The notes under the pieces are model-generated. The model made no database searches, was not told the origin of the DNA, and saw only the letters and a list, made by a program, of their open reading frames with translations. Made by a program: the position numbers and the translations under genes. Of a DNA stretch of 37,494 bases, positions 1-7,074 are shown piece by piece (positions within the stretch are counted from its first letter, which is position 1; each line of letters starts with the position of its first letter). Source of the stretch: Bacteroidales bacterium. GTDB lineage: Bacteria; Bacteroidota; Bacteroidia; Bacteroidales; Muribaculaceae. The stretch covers positions 1-37,494 of the forward strand of contig JAJBUH010000127.1 of NCBI GenBank assembly GCA_020860445.1, written 5' to 3'.

Positions 1-1042
1 ATTTCAAGCTTCTGCTAAATTACTATCACCGACGCTTGCGTGATACTCCTACAGGGTTTCATCGTTATCTTTATACCAAAATCAATTGGGATGCCCGATT
101 GATTGGGATAAAGGCCTTACCCACTTGTTTCTTGATGAGGTGCATAGATATTCCAATTGGTCACAGGAAATCAAGATGATATATGATTCGATCCAAGACC
201 TGAAAATAGTTTACACAAGCAGTTCGATGCTTGAGATTGAGAAATCCAAAGTAGATTTATCTCGACGCCAATCTGTCTATCACCTATGCGGATTATCGTT
301 CCGAGAATTCCTGGAATATGAAGGAGTATTGACTCTACCCCCATTCCCCTTGGATGAAATACTGGAAAAGCATGTGGCCATCGCTATGGACATAACTGCG
401 AAGATAAAACCTTTGCCCCTCTTTGCTGAGTATCAGCACCACGGTTACTATCCTTTCTACAAGGATTCTTCGATTGATTTCCTTTTGCATCTCTTAAGAG
501 TGGTGCAAAATGTCATAGAGATAGACCTTCCCGCGGTATGCGATATCTCCTATGTTACTGTAGAGAAGACCAAGCAGTTGTTGATGTACATTGCCCAAAA
601 TCCTCCTTTCGAGCCCAAACTCAGCACTCTGTTTAAAGCCATAGAGATGTCGCGTGATAATGGCTTAAAGCTTATCAATTTGTTGGAGAAAGCGGATTTG
701 CTTATGCTCTTTTCTACTAAGAAGCTTAATTACAAGCAACTTGTAATCCCAGAAAAGATACTCCTCCAGAATGCGAATATTATGAGAGCCCTATCTGAAA
801 AGAATAGTTCGGGGAGTGCGCGTGAGGCATTCTTCTTAAATCAATTGAGACAAGCCCACCAGATGAGGATGCCACCATCGGGAGATTTCTTTGTTGACGA
901 GAAATACACATTTGAGGTCGGAGGACCCAACAAGACCTTTGACCAAATCGCCAACCTCCCCGATAGTTTCTTGGCGATAGACGACATTGAAATCGGTTAT
1001 GGCCACCGCATCCCCCTTTGGATGTTTGGCCTCCTCTACTAA
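1..1042 (+). pseudogene. AAA family ATPase, P-loop deleted and frameshifted, 5' end off the window
   Basis: This is a broken member of the Bacteroidales AAA ATPase family that carries a C-terminal DUF4143-like half. Frame 3 from base 3 reads the typical N-terminus (YHRRLRDTPTGFHRYLY, then INWDARLIGIK), where the family normally continues into a Walker A motif. At about bases 110-118 the homology jumps to frame 2 and resumes just before Walker B (LFLDEVH). The roughly 70-residue stretch with the P-loop is therefore missing and the frame is shifted. The C-terminus is complete and ends in the family-typical GYGHRIPLWMFGLLY. The ORF-track start at 86 is a TTG inside the gene, not a real start. 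The true start lies before base 1. Such ATPases are often accessory genes of unknown role. Family recognition is firm; the exact deletion size is inferred from family memory. Confidence 0.75.
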
Positions 1043-1165
1043 CGCCACCAGCGTCAGCAGCGGCGGGGCGACACCCTCGCCAGCCCATGCCGCAAAAGCT
1101 AATTTCGCCATTAAGGCAGCGTAGCCCCAGTGTGGCCGCGCCGCCCTCGGCGCAATGCAGCGTGC

Positions 1166-1240
1166 GGAACAGGGGACAGGAACTTGTTCCACCCCTCCCC
1201 CACCCGCAGCAATGCGGAACAGGGGACAGGAACTTGTTCC
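1166..1240. repeat. Two REP-like 25-mers in tandem
   Basis: The 25-mer GGAAC-AGGGGACAGGAACTT-GTTCC occurs at 1166-1190 and again, identically, at 1216-1240. Its ends (GGAACA and TGTTCC) are inverted repeats. A third copy is at 2669-2693 and a diverged one at 5568-5594. Dispersed GGGGACAGG-containing palindromes resemble the REP sequences mobilised by REP-associated tyrosine transposases, but no such transposase is in this window. Confidence 0.7.
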
Positions 1241-1266
1241 ACTCCTCCCCATCCGCAACCCATACC

Positions 1267-1422
1267 AATAAATTCGGAGATGCCCCCGCTTGCTGGGGCA
1301 TCAACAAGGGTTGGCTATAGCCACATAAAATTGACAGGCTGTGTGATTATTTACGGTTATAGCCGCAAATAATCACACAGCCTGTTGGTGGCCCAGCAAG
1401 CAGGGCCACCTCCGAATTTACT
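1267..1422. repeat. Composite palindromic (MITE-like) element, copy 1
   Basis: The left arm (1267-1309) and right arm (1381-1422) are about 42-base inverted repeats. Each arm is itself a hairpin around GCTTGCTGGG or its complement. Between them is a perfect 19-base inverted repeat (1334-1352 and 1367-1385) with the loop ACGGTTATAGCCGC. The left arm hairpin reads ATGCCCC/GGGGCAT where the right arm reads GTGGCCC/GGGCCAC when read on the opposite strand, so the stem changes are compensatory. No ORF is carried. A second full copy is at 2720-2936. Confidence 0.8.
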
Positions 1423-1460
1423 GGCGCATCGCCCACCCTCCTCATCTTTCCCCATTTGCC

Positions 1461-1491
1461 TTTGTTGTTTAAATAAATTGTCGTAAATTTG
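1461..1491 (+). promoter_or_regulatory. Bacteroidetes promoter of the antitoxin-like gene
   Basis: TTTG at 1461-1464 and TAAATTTG at 1484-1491 are separated by 19 bases, matching the Bacteroidetes -33/-7 consensus (TTTG and TAnnTTTG). Transcription would start near 1497, about 20 bases before the ATG at 1517. Confidence 0.75.
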
Positions 1492-1516
1492 CGTTGAATG
1501 TAGAAACATTAAAGAT

Positions 1517-1735
1517 ATGGAAGCCAAATCTCTCAACAAAGCCCAAATAGAGGTATTGAACGCCTTAGCCTACTTACACACTGAGGAAGACATCATTGCC
1601 CTAAAGCAGGCCCTCTCTGACTTCTTCGCAAAAAGAGCCGATGAAGAAATGGAGCGCCTGATCGCCTCCGGCCAATGGTCAGACGCCTCCTTAGAGTCCT
1701 TAAAAAATTCCCATTACCGCACACCCTATAGGTAA
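1517..1735 (+). CDS. Small antitoxin-like protein, probably the partner of a lost PIN-family toxin
   Basis: This 72-residue, charged, helical protein resembles a Bacteroidales family usually encoded directly upstream of PIN-domain toxins. It begins with a KAQIEVLNALAYL-type helix, has an ALSDFFAKRADEEMERL core and ends in HYRTPYR, the family's usual tail. The ATG at 1517 lies 26 bases after a good -7 box. In the family the PIN toxin follows within a few bases. Here only a short toxin-like stretch (from 1743, readable as MK, IVVNPNTFY after adding one base) is found before the next gene. Family assignment is from memory of such pairs; antitoxin function is inferred. Confidence 0.6.
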   Translation: MEAKSLNKAQIEVLNALAYLHTEEDIIALKQALSDFFAKRADEEMERLIASGQWSDASLESLKNSHYRTPYR

Positions 1736-1741
1736 TTACAA

Positions 1742-1790
1742 TGAAAGGATTGTTGTAAACCCCAATACATTTTATGTTGATGGACCTATC
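1742..1790 (+). pseudogene. Possible remnant of a PIN-domain toxin start
   Basis: ATGAAAGGATTGTTGTAA starts 8 bases after the antitoxin-like stop. Read as written it stops after five codons. Adding one A to the AAA run gives MKRIVVNPNTFYV, close to the first beta strand and Asp/Asn motif of PIN toxins of this family. The reading then ends at a TAA within ten more codons and no further PIN homology is visible. This is a short match and could be chance. Confidence 0.35.
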
Positions 1791-2724
1791 AAATAAAATA
1801 GAGGAAATCAGAAATCTGAATCTCGATATCCACATAGATTTTAAATCCTTTCCCCTTCGGAAGGAAATTGATTCCTATTCCCTATTATCAATTGTGCCGT
1901 ATCAACAATTTTGGCGCGTATTAGATGCTGATAAAAAAGTCATAGCCAGCTATTGGCAAGCCGAATTCGATGAAATGCTCCCATTCCATGATGGTTTTTC
2001 GTTCGTAAGAAAAGGCGATAAATGGGGGATTGTTGATTTGTATGGTGATGTTTGGGAACCCCTCATTCATACAAATCCTGATGAGCTCATAGTAATTTCC
2101 AATTCTTTTGAGTCAATACCTTTGGAATTGTACCTTAGGGATAATAGACTAAAAGATGAAAATCTCCTTGATGAGGATGGGTACCATGGGTTGAAAGACT
2201 CAGTAACGGGGGAGCAAATTGTCGAGGCTAAATTTAAATCTTCCTTGTCCTTACGTTTTGGCTTAGCTGCCACCACACTTGATGGTGAACGGTGGGGTTT
2301 TATTGACTCAACGGGTCAGTTTGCAATTCCCCCAATTTTTGATTGGGCTTTCTCTTTCTCTTGTGGCCTTGCCGCAGTGGAATTAGATGGGAAATGGGGC
2401 TATATAACCCCCCATGGGGTCTTCGTATTGCCTCCAATTTATGATCATGCAGCATATTTCAACTATGGTTTGGCCCCTGTGAGAAACAAAGATTGGAAGT
2501 ATGGATATATTGACAGAGAGGGCAATACGGTATTGCCCTTCGTCTTTAACTCTGCCGACAGTTTTAATCTAAAAATGGATACTAAAACCGTATTGGCCAA
2601 TATAAGCATAAACGGAACTCGTCTCCGAATGACCCCCTCAGGCCAAATCATTACCCCCCTAAGCCTGCGGAACAGGGGACAGGAACTTGTTCAACCCCTC
2701 CCCACACGCAACCCGTACCAATAA
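1774..2724 (+). CDS. WG-repeat protein with a C-terminus supplied by a repeat element
   Basis: The 316-residue product contains WG beta repeats: KWGIVDLYGDV near residue 80, RWGFIDSTGQFAIPPIFD near 170, KWGYITPHGVFVLPPIYD near 210 and YGYIDREGNTVLPFVF near 255. The family forms beta-propeller-like or solenoid folds and is thought to bind proteins; the role is unknown. There is no signal peptide, so it is probably cytoplasmic. ATG codons at 1774 and 1780 are both possible starts. The last 20 or so residues (NRGQELVQPLPTRNPYQ) are encoded by the REP-like 25-mer at 2669-2693 and its flank, and the stop codon lies in the left arm of element copy 2. The native 3' end was probably lost to the repeat. 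Confidence 0.8.
   Translation: MLMDLSNKIEEIRNLNLDIHIDFKSFPLRKEIDSYSLLSIVPYQQFWRVLDADKKVIASYWQAEFDEMLPFHDGFSFVRKGDKWGIVDLYGDVWEPLIHTNPDELIVISNSFESIPLELYLRDNRLKDENLLDEDGYHGLKDSVTGEQIVEAKFKSSLSLRFGLAATTLDGERWGFIDSTGQFAIPPIFDWAFSFSCGLAAVELDGKWGYITPHGVFVLPPIYDHAAYFNYGLAPVRNKDWKYGYIDREGNTVLPFVFNSADSFNLKMDTKTVLANISINGTRLRMTPSGQIITPLSLRNRGQELVQPLPTRNPYQ
2669..2693. repeat. REP-like 25-mer, copy 3, inside the WG-gene 3' end
   Basis: This copy is identical to those at 1166 and 1216 except for the last base. It lies 27 bases before the left arm of composite element copy 2, the same order and similar spacing as the second 25-mer and copy 1. Confidence 0.75.
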
Positions 2725-2936
2725 ATTCGGAGATGCCCCCGCTTGCTGGGGCATCAACAAGTTTTGACCTTGCCTCTGACATTGCCTCTGACCTTTGGTT
2801 TCACCTTACTCCCTTAAGATTATTTGCGGCTATAGCCGCATAAAATTGGCATGACGTGTGATTATTTACGGTTATAGCCGCAAATAATCACACAGCCTGT
2901 TGGTGGCCCAGCAAGCGGGGCCACCTCCGAATTTAT
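2720..2936. repeat. Composite palindromic (MITE-like) element, copy 2, with an internal insertion
   Basis: The left arm (2720-2761) and right arm (2896-2936) match those of copy 1. The central inverted repeat is shortened to GTGTGATTATTT (2856-2867) and AAATAATCACAC (2882-2893). About 60 extra bases lie after the left arm, including two or three copies of TTGCCTCTGAC. A perfect 16-base palindrome, TGCGGCTATAGCCGCA, sits at 2825-2840. This fills most of the 2725-3030 gap; no gene is seen in it. Confidence 0.75.
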
Positions 2937-2978
2937 GGGCGCATCGCCACCCCCCTCCTTAACTTTTCCCTTCCCCCC

Positions 2979-3009
2979 TTTGTTATCTCAATAAAAAGCG
3001 GTAAATTTG
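2979..3009 (+). promoter_or_regulatory. Promoter of the unknown two-gene module
   Basis: TTTG at 2979-2982 and TAAATTTG at 3002-3009 are 19 bases apart. The start at 3031 lies 21 bases after the -7 box. The sequence from the right arm of element copy 2 down to the TTTG is nearly the same as at 3998-4066 and similar to 1381-1464, so the promoter appears to travel with the element. Confidence 0.75.
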
Positions 3010-3030
3010 CATTGAAATATCCCTAAGCCA

Positions 3031-3567
3031 ATGCCCTACAGACTCAACATAACATTTGACGACAAGGAGACGGTCTACGAAGCAGCTCGGCTCCTCTCCA
3101 CCCTTCCCGGCGTGAGCATTGAGGAGGAGATCTGTGGCGCACACGAGCAAGAGGCCACTTATGGCACCAACCCTCAGAGACGCATAGCATGGGACAAATG
3201 GCTGTCGCCATCCTTGCGGGAGCAGCATAGGCAATGGCGCAAACAGCTCGATGAAATCGAGGGATTGGAACAAGACTGGGATGAGGAGGGTGCATACCCT
3301 GTTGAGAAAAGTCTTATAAATTTGGTTAGGGAGTTTGTGGCTGGAGCATCAGAGAGAATTCTTAAGAACTGGTGGGTGGCGCCTGTCGCCAACGGTTCCC
3401 TGCTGATTGCACCCGAAGCCGGAGGCGACTCTTCGGTGAGCATCGGCACCAACGGTATTGCCTTCTACGCTGCCACCCCACAGAGGGAAATGAGTGGCCA
3501 ACTCCCCTCCCAATCCGACATCCTCCTCCCCCTCATGGAAATCCTAACCCTTATGTTGAAACCATGA
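3031..3567 (+). CDS. Unknown protein, first gene of an overlapping pair
   Basis: The 178-residue soluble protein has an N-terminal half with many charged residues and a helix around RQWRKQLDEIEGLE. It then has the pattern QDWDEEGAYPV (about residue 88), a helix, and VAPVANGSLLIAPEAG followed by SIGTNGIAFYA. This layout (W-D-x-E-G-A-x-P, then P-x-x-G-x-I/L, then a short beta strand pair) recalls a widespread family of uncharacterised proteins found in two-gene modules. I cannot name a Pfam family for it. The stop overlaps the next start (ATGA), so the two are translationally coupled. Function is unknown. Confidence 0.75.
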   Translation: MPYRLNITFDDKETVYEAARLLSTLPGVSIEEEICGAHEQEATYGTNPQRRIAWDKWLSPSLREQHRQWRKQLDEIEGLEQDWDEEGAYPVEKSLINLVREFVAGASERILKNWWVAPVANGSLLIAPEAGGDSSVSIGTNGIAFYAATPQREMSGQLPSQSDILLPLMEILTLMLKP

Positions 3568-3986
3568 TCCGTCCCATAAACGATTCTGAGGACATAGTTA
3601 GATTCTTGAGGCCCAAGCATCTTACCAGACAAGGCCATCCCATGGTCAACGCATTCATCCTCCGCAAGCTACCAAGTGGAATCGATGAGGATTACGCATC
3701 CGTGATGCGTTATGGTTACCAAGGGTATTATCCCTCCATTGCAACCTGCCCATTGAAAAATGCTATAGGGTTCCTTCAATTCAATGCAGGACGATTCAGA
3801 GAATTGGAAACTCCAACAAGCCTATCAGCGACTATAGTGCCTAAGCCTACCGCATCATACCCGTCTCATGCTGGGCTCTACGTCTATCTCAATGGTACAA
3901 TCGTAAAGGGTGAATGCGTTGACAACAACTACCGCAGACTGCTGCAGAAAATAATAGACATTTCAACCCTGAATAAGTGGTCCTAA
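3564..3986 (+). CDS. Unknown protein, second gene of an overlapping pair
   Basis: The real start is the ATG at 3564, which overlaps the upstream stop by four bases. The longer ORF-track version from 3372 runs through the upstream gene in another frame and is rejected. The 140-residue product reads DIVRFLRPKHL, then GHPMVNAFILR, then DEDYASVMRY, and later YPSHAGLYVYLNG near residue 110. There is no signal peptide or membrane segment. I do not recognise the family. Tight coupling to a small upstream gene and a position among decayed accessory genes suggest a toxin-antitoxin or defence-like module, but nothing catalytic is identified. Confidence 0.75.
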   Translation: MIRPINDSEDIVRFLRPKHLTRQGHPMVNAFILRKLPSGIDEDYASVMRYGYQGYYPSIATCPLKNAIGFLQFNAGRFRELETPTSLSATIVPKPTASYPSHAGLYVYLNGTIVKGECVDNNYRRLLQKIIDISTLNKWS

Positions 3987-4299
3987 CCTACCTATGGAGC
4001 GGGGCCACCTCCGAATTTACTGGCGCATCGCCACCCCCCTCCTTAACTTTTCCCTTTCCCCCTTTGTTATCTCAATAATTAGGCGTGATTGAAACCACTG
4101 AAAAGCCTAATCATCCTCACCAAAAATATCGTCACAAGAATCGCAATACACAAGGAGCCAGTCTCCCTTCAAATTGCACCTTCCACCACTAAAGTGGCGG
4201 CTCCGGCCTACCGCTCCTCCTCGCCTACTGAGGGCCTGCGAGGGCTCCGGGCCCACCAGGCTAAACGCGACACGCATCTCCGCAGCCCTGCTCCCAACA

Positions 4300-4385
4300 A
4301 AAACTGGTCGAGAAAAGTGCGATAACAACACAAAAACTGGCCGAGAAAAGTGTGATAACAACTCCAAAACTGGCCGAGAAAAGTG
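4300..4385 (+). promoter_or_regulatory. Three direct repeats with an exact 33-base period upstream of an ATPase promoter
   Basis: AAAACTGGYCGAGAAAAGTG occurs at 4300-4319, 4333-4352 and 4366-4385; the copies differ only at one Y position. Spacers contain (T/C)GATAACAAC. The 33-base period is close to three helical turns, so a protein binding each copy would sit on one DNA face. The third copy ends 8 bases before the -33 box. Function as an operator is inferred. Confidence 0.7.
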
Positions 4386-4393
4386 TAATTTAT

Positions 4394-4424
4394 TTTGTAA
4401 TTCAAATATTTACCCTTAAATTTG
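4394..4424 (+). promoter_or_regulatory. Promoter of the second AAA ATPase gene
   Basis: TTTG at 4394-4397 and TAAATTTG at 4417-4424 are 19 bases apart. The ATG at 4455 lies 30 bases after the -7 box. Confidence 0.8.
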
Positions 4425-4454
4425 CAAAACAATCAAAATTTACACCCTTCAGCC

Positions 4455-5530
4455 ATGTACCGCACCATCATCGAAGACCTTAAAAAATGGAAAGATTCCT
4501 CTATGCGAAAGCCTTTGATCCTCAACGGCGCTCGCCAAGTGGGGAATACTTCTGCGAAGACCCAAGAGACTACCACGTAGCCGTGGCAGGCTCGCTGCTG
4601 GGCATCACGTTGCATCCGGGCGTATCTTTCCCCGTAGGAAAGGTGGATATGCTCTCGCTCCGACCGATGGACTTCCGGGAATTTTTACTGGCTTTAGGCA
4701 AAAACAACCTGGTGGAGAGCTTGGATCACGGCGACTGGAATGTGCTTACGGGGATACACAGCATGATGGTGGAGCTGCTGCGTCAATACTATTTCGTAGG
4801 AGGAATGCCTGAGGCAGTGAATCTATATGTTGCTACAAATGACCCTATAGAGGTAAGAAAGGTGCAGCAAAACATTCTGCTCGCCTATCGCGACGACATA
4901 TCAAAGCATGCCCCCACCAACGAAGCCATGCGCATCGGACAAGTTTGGAAATCCATCCCATCCCAACTGGCAAAGGAAAACAAAAAGTTCATCTTTTCCG
5001 CCGTCAGGTCTGGCGCTCGAGCCAAGGATTTCGAGCTGGCTATCCAATGGCTTATCGACAGTGGACTGGTCTACAAAGTGAATCGTATATCAAAACCTAC
5101 GCTCCCTCTGAGTTTCTACGAGGATATGAATGTATTCAAACTTTTCGTGCTTGATTGCGGACTGCTCGGGGCCATGAGCGAGACCCCTCCAAGCCGCATG
5201 CTACTGGGCAGCGATGTGTTTGAGGAATACAAGGGAGCATTCACCGAGAATTTCGTGCAATGCCAATTGGCAACAATACCAGATATGCGCATCTGTTACT
5301 ATACCAATGAGAATTCTACTCTGGAGATTGATTTCGTGGTGCAGCTCGACGACCGAATTATCCCCATCGAAGCGAAAGCCGAAATAAGCACCCAAGCCAA
5401 ATCATTCAAGCAATTCCTCAGCGACAATCCCTCGCTCAAGGGCATCCGCCTCTCAATGCTCCCCTACCGCGACCAAGAACGCTTGGTCAATTATCCCCTC
5501 TACTCCCTCCCCTTCTCCTTCTCAAAATAA
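4455..5530 (+). pseudogene. AAA ATPase with DUF4143 domain, nucleotide-binding core deleted and frameshifted
   Basis: The gene starts at ATG 4455 in frame 3 with the family-typical MYRTIIEDLKKWKDSS, then RKPLILNGARQVG, which is the start of Walker A (normally GARQVGKT). Right after ARQVG the homology jumps to frame 2 at EYFCEDPRDYHVAVAGSLLG, the segment after Walker B and sensor 1. The lysine of Walker A, Walker B and about 75 residues between are gone and the frame is shifted. The frame 3 fragment ends at 4580. The rest (PVGKVDMLSLRPMDFREF and the DUF4143 nuclease-like half ending near SLPFSFSK) is intact. The ORF-track start at 4487 is an out-of-frame ATG. Upstream repeats and promoter are intact. 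It is not functional as an ATPase. Confidence 0.85.
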
Positions 5531-5689
5531 GTCCACCAACCGCCCCCTCCTACAGAGGAAGCCCTTTGTGAACCGGGGACAGGTTCCCGTTCACATCATT
5601 TCTCAGAATCCCCCACCCGCAACCCGAAGCAATAAATTCGGAGATGGCCCAGCAAGCGGGGGCGCCTCCGAATTTATGGGGAGAACCGA
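5531..5689. repeat. Diverged REP-like palindrome and compact composite element, copy 4
   Basis: A palindrome with ends GTGAAC and GTTCAC and the core GGGGACAGG lies at 5568-5594. At 5631-5677 a hairpin has perfect 12-base arms, ATAAATTCGGAG and CTCCGAATTTAT, around a GCAAGC-containing loop. This is the composite element with the central part missing, so only the outer arms remain. It lies between two convergent genes and could act as a terminator for both. Confidence 0.7.
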
Positions 5690-6979
5690 TTATAAAGACA
5701 GGAGATAGGTGCAATACTTTTGCAGGATATTCTGAATTGGCAAATCGCCATGGTGGTATCTCTCGGCATCTAGTGGAGAGATAGATTCTTCAAATCTTTT
5801 TCCTTGGTAATAGCCAGAGAGAATTGTAGATTCCCCATTGCTCTGGATGCTCACCTCGGTGCAATCTTTGAGCAAAAACTCAATTTCCTTGGTGTAGCAC
5901 AGTGAGTAGCTGGGTCGCTTTGCATCGGGGATATCAATTAGTAACAGCCCTTTGGCAAGGAGATCTTGAATATCACGAATAGCCGTATCTTTTGAGCATT
6001 TGTTTATGGCTGCCCATGCCTTTGAGGTGATTTTTGCCTCATATCCATCCAAGAACAGATTTAGGGTATCCACCTGTCGCTGCGAGAGAGGGATGCCTGC
6101 GGCGTTCTGCCAAAAGAAGGCTTTGTTTAACACCTGCGATACGATGCTCTGCGCTCCCTTGATGGCCTTTATCAGCGTATTGACGTACCATGCCATCCAT
6201 GCTGTGATGTCCATGGTGCCATTTTGGGTTTGCTCCATCACGGCATAATAATGCCTCTTGTCACGGTTGATGTAGGTAGAGATGTTGTAAAACCGAAATG
6301 GGTTGGCTGCGCTGCGCGACAGGAATATGTCGCCGATGATGCGAGCAAGGCGACCATTGCCGTCCTCAAAGGGATGGATGGTGACGAACCACAGATGGGC
6401 TATCGCCGACTTGGCTATAGGCGAGAGCGCATCAGTCTCGTTGCACCAATTCAAAAAGGTTTCCATTTCGGCATCAACCTGCTCGGGTGCTGGAGCGCGG
6501 AAATGCACCTTCTCTCTACCCATAAAGCCCGAGACGACCACCTCTTCGTTGGTGCGGTATTGGCCAACCTTGATGGGAATGCCGCCGCTGCGGCCGGTAG
6601 GGAAGTAGGCGCCTTGCCAGGCGCATAGCCTGTCCTTGGTCAGGGGCTCGGAGTAATGCTCAGTGGCATCCATCATCACCTCGACCAGGCCATCGATGTA
6701 GTGGGTCTCGCCTTCGGTGTTTTTATAATCAAGCCCTAATCGGCGAGCTACCGATGAACGCACTATGTCGGCATTCAGCTTCAGCCCTTCGATCTCAGAG
6801 GATTGCATCAGGTCGTCGGCGATATTTTGGGCCGTAGATTTGAGCCGGTCTTCCCAACCCAAGGTTGACAAGCGGCCATAGAGGGCCGACTGAAGTCTCA
6901 GGGCTTCGTCAAGCATAGGGCTGATTATGTCATTGTCCCATTGCCAGTGGGGCCAATCGGGTTGATGATAGATATACAT
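5690..6979 (-). CDS. Fic family protein (AMP-transferase type, class II self-inhibited)
   Basis: Fic enzymes transfer AMP or another nucleotide part to a hydroxyl side chain of a target protein. The catalytic motif HPFEDGNGRLAR is at residues 202-213, with the essential His and the anion-binding NGR intact. The inhibitory helix motif SSEIEG is at 60-65, N-terminal to the Fic core, which is the class II arrangement. The N-terminus (DWPHWQWD) fits the DUF4172 domain, and the C-terminal 100 residues look like a winged helix (SQRQVDTLNLFLDGY). The start is taken at ATG 6979, giving 429 residues. The ORF-track start at 7048 is a TTG that overlaps the -33 box and would lie upstream of the transcript. 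The target is unknown. Confidence 0.85.
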   Translation of the reverse strand: MYIYHQPDWPHWQWDNDIISPMLDEALRLQSALYGRLSTLGWEDRLKSTAQNIADDLMQSSEIEGLKLNADIVRSSVARRLGLDYKNTEGETHYIDGLVEVMMDATEHYSEPLTKDRLCAWQGAYFPTGRSGGIPIKVGQYRTNEEVVVSGFMGREKVHFRAPAPEQVDAEMETFLNWCNETDALSPIAKSAIAHLWFVTIHPFEDGNGRLARIIGDIFLSRSAANPFRFYNISTYINRDKRHYYAVMEQTQNGTMDITAWMAWYVNTLIKAIKGAQSIVSQVLNKAFFWQNAAGIPLSQRQVDTLNLFLDGYEAKITSKAWAAINKCSKDTAIRDIQDLLAKGLLLIDIPDAKRPSYSLCYTKEIEFLLKDCTEVSIQSNGESTILSGYYQGKRFEESISPLDAERYHHGDLPIQNILQKYCTYLLSL

Positions 6980-7017
6980 TCGGCGAATAGGGTCAAAAAA
7001 CGTCTCAAATTTTACGG

Positions 7018-7049
7018 CAAATTTAATGATTATACGTCTAACAACCAAA
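7018..7049 (-). promoter_or_regulatory. Promoter of the fic gene
   Basis: On the minus strand, TTTG (7049-7046) and TAAATTTG (7025-7018) are 20 bases apart. The box is preceded by TATAATCAT, the same sequence found before the -7 box of the divergent promoter. Confidence 0.75.
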
Positions 7050-7074
7050 TCCTCTCAAAAAAATAATCAGTCAA

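Larger units (their letters stand above)
1043..1516. other. Intergenic region with REP-like 25-mers, a composite palindromic element and a promoter
   Basis: No credible gene is seen here; the overlapping ORFs are GC-rich shadows without family features. The first 120 bases are GC-rich and featureless to me. Two copies of a REP-like 25-mer follow (1166-1190 and 1216-1240), then a composite palindromic element (1267-1422), then a pyrimidine-rich stretch ending in a Bacteroidetes promoter (1461-1491) for the antitoxin-like gene at 1517. Confidence 0.7.
3987..4454. other. Intergenic region with element right end, 33-base repeats and promoter
   Basis: A right-end-only copy of the composite element lies at 3998-4022, followed by the conserved pyrimidine-rich tract to a TTTG at 4063-4066. 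The expected -7 box is replaced by TGATTG, so this promoter copy looks dead. Bases 4090-4299 hold only ORFs without family features and I see nothing reliable there. Three 33-base direct repeats and a good promoter complete the region. Confidence 0.65.

Noticed and set aside
780-1307. Minus-strand ORFs of 175 and 140 residues opposite the first ATPase
   Set aside because: They lie in the other strand of a recognisable gene and of GC-rich repeats and show no family features.
3372-3563. The 5' extension of the 204-residue ORF
   Set aside because: It runs through the upstream gene in another frame; the overlapping ATG at 3564 is the natural start.
4300-4385. CRISPR-like or origin iterons
   Set aside because: Only three units, near-identical spacers and no replication gene nearby; an operator is the simpler reading.
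4089-4432. Small ORFs across the 33-base repeats
   Set aside because: Their repetitive translations (for example TFLGQFW) come from the repeat units; no start or family support.
6980-7048. N-terminal extension of the Fic protein
   Set aside because: It starts at a TTG within the -33 box, upstream of the likely transcript; the family begins at MYIYHQPDW.
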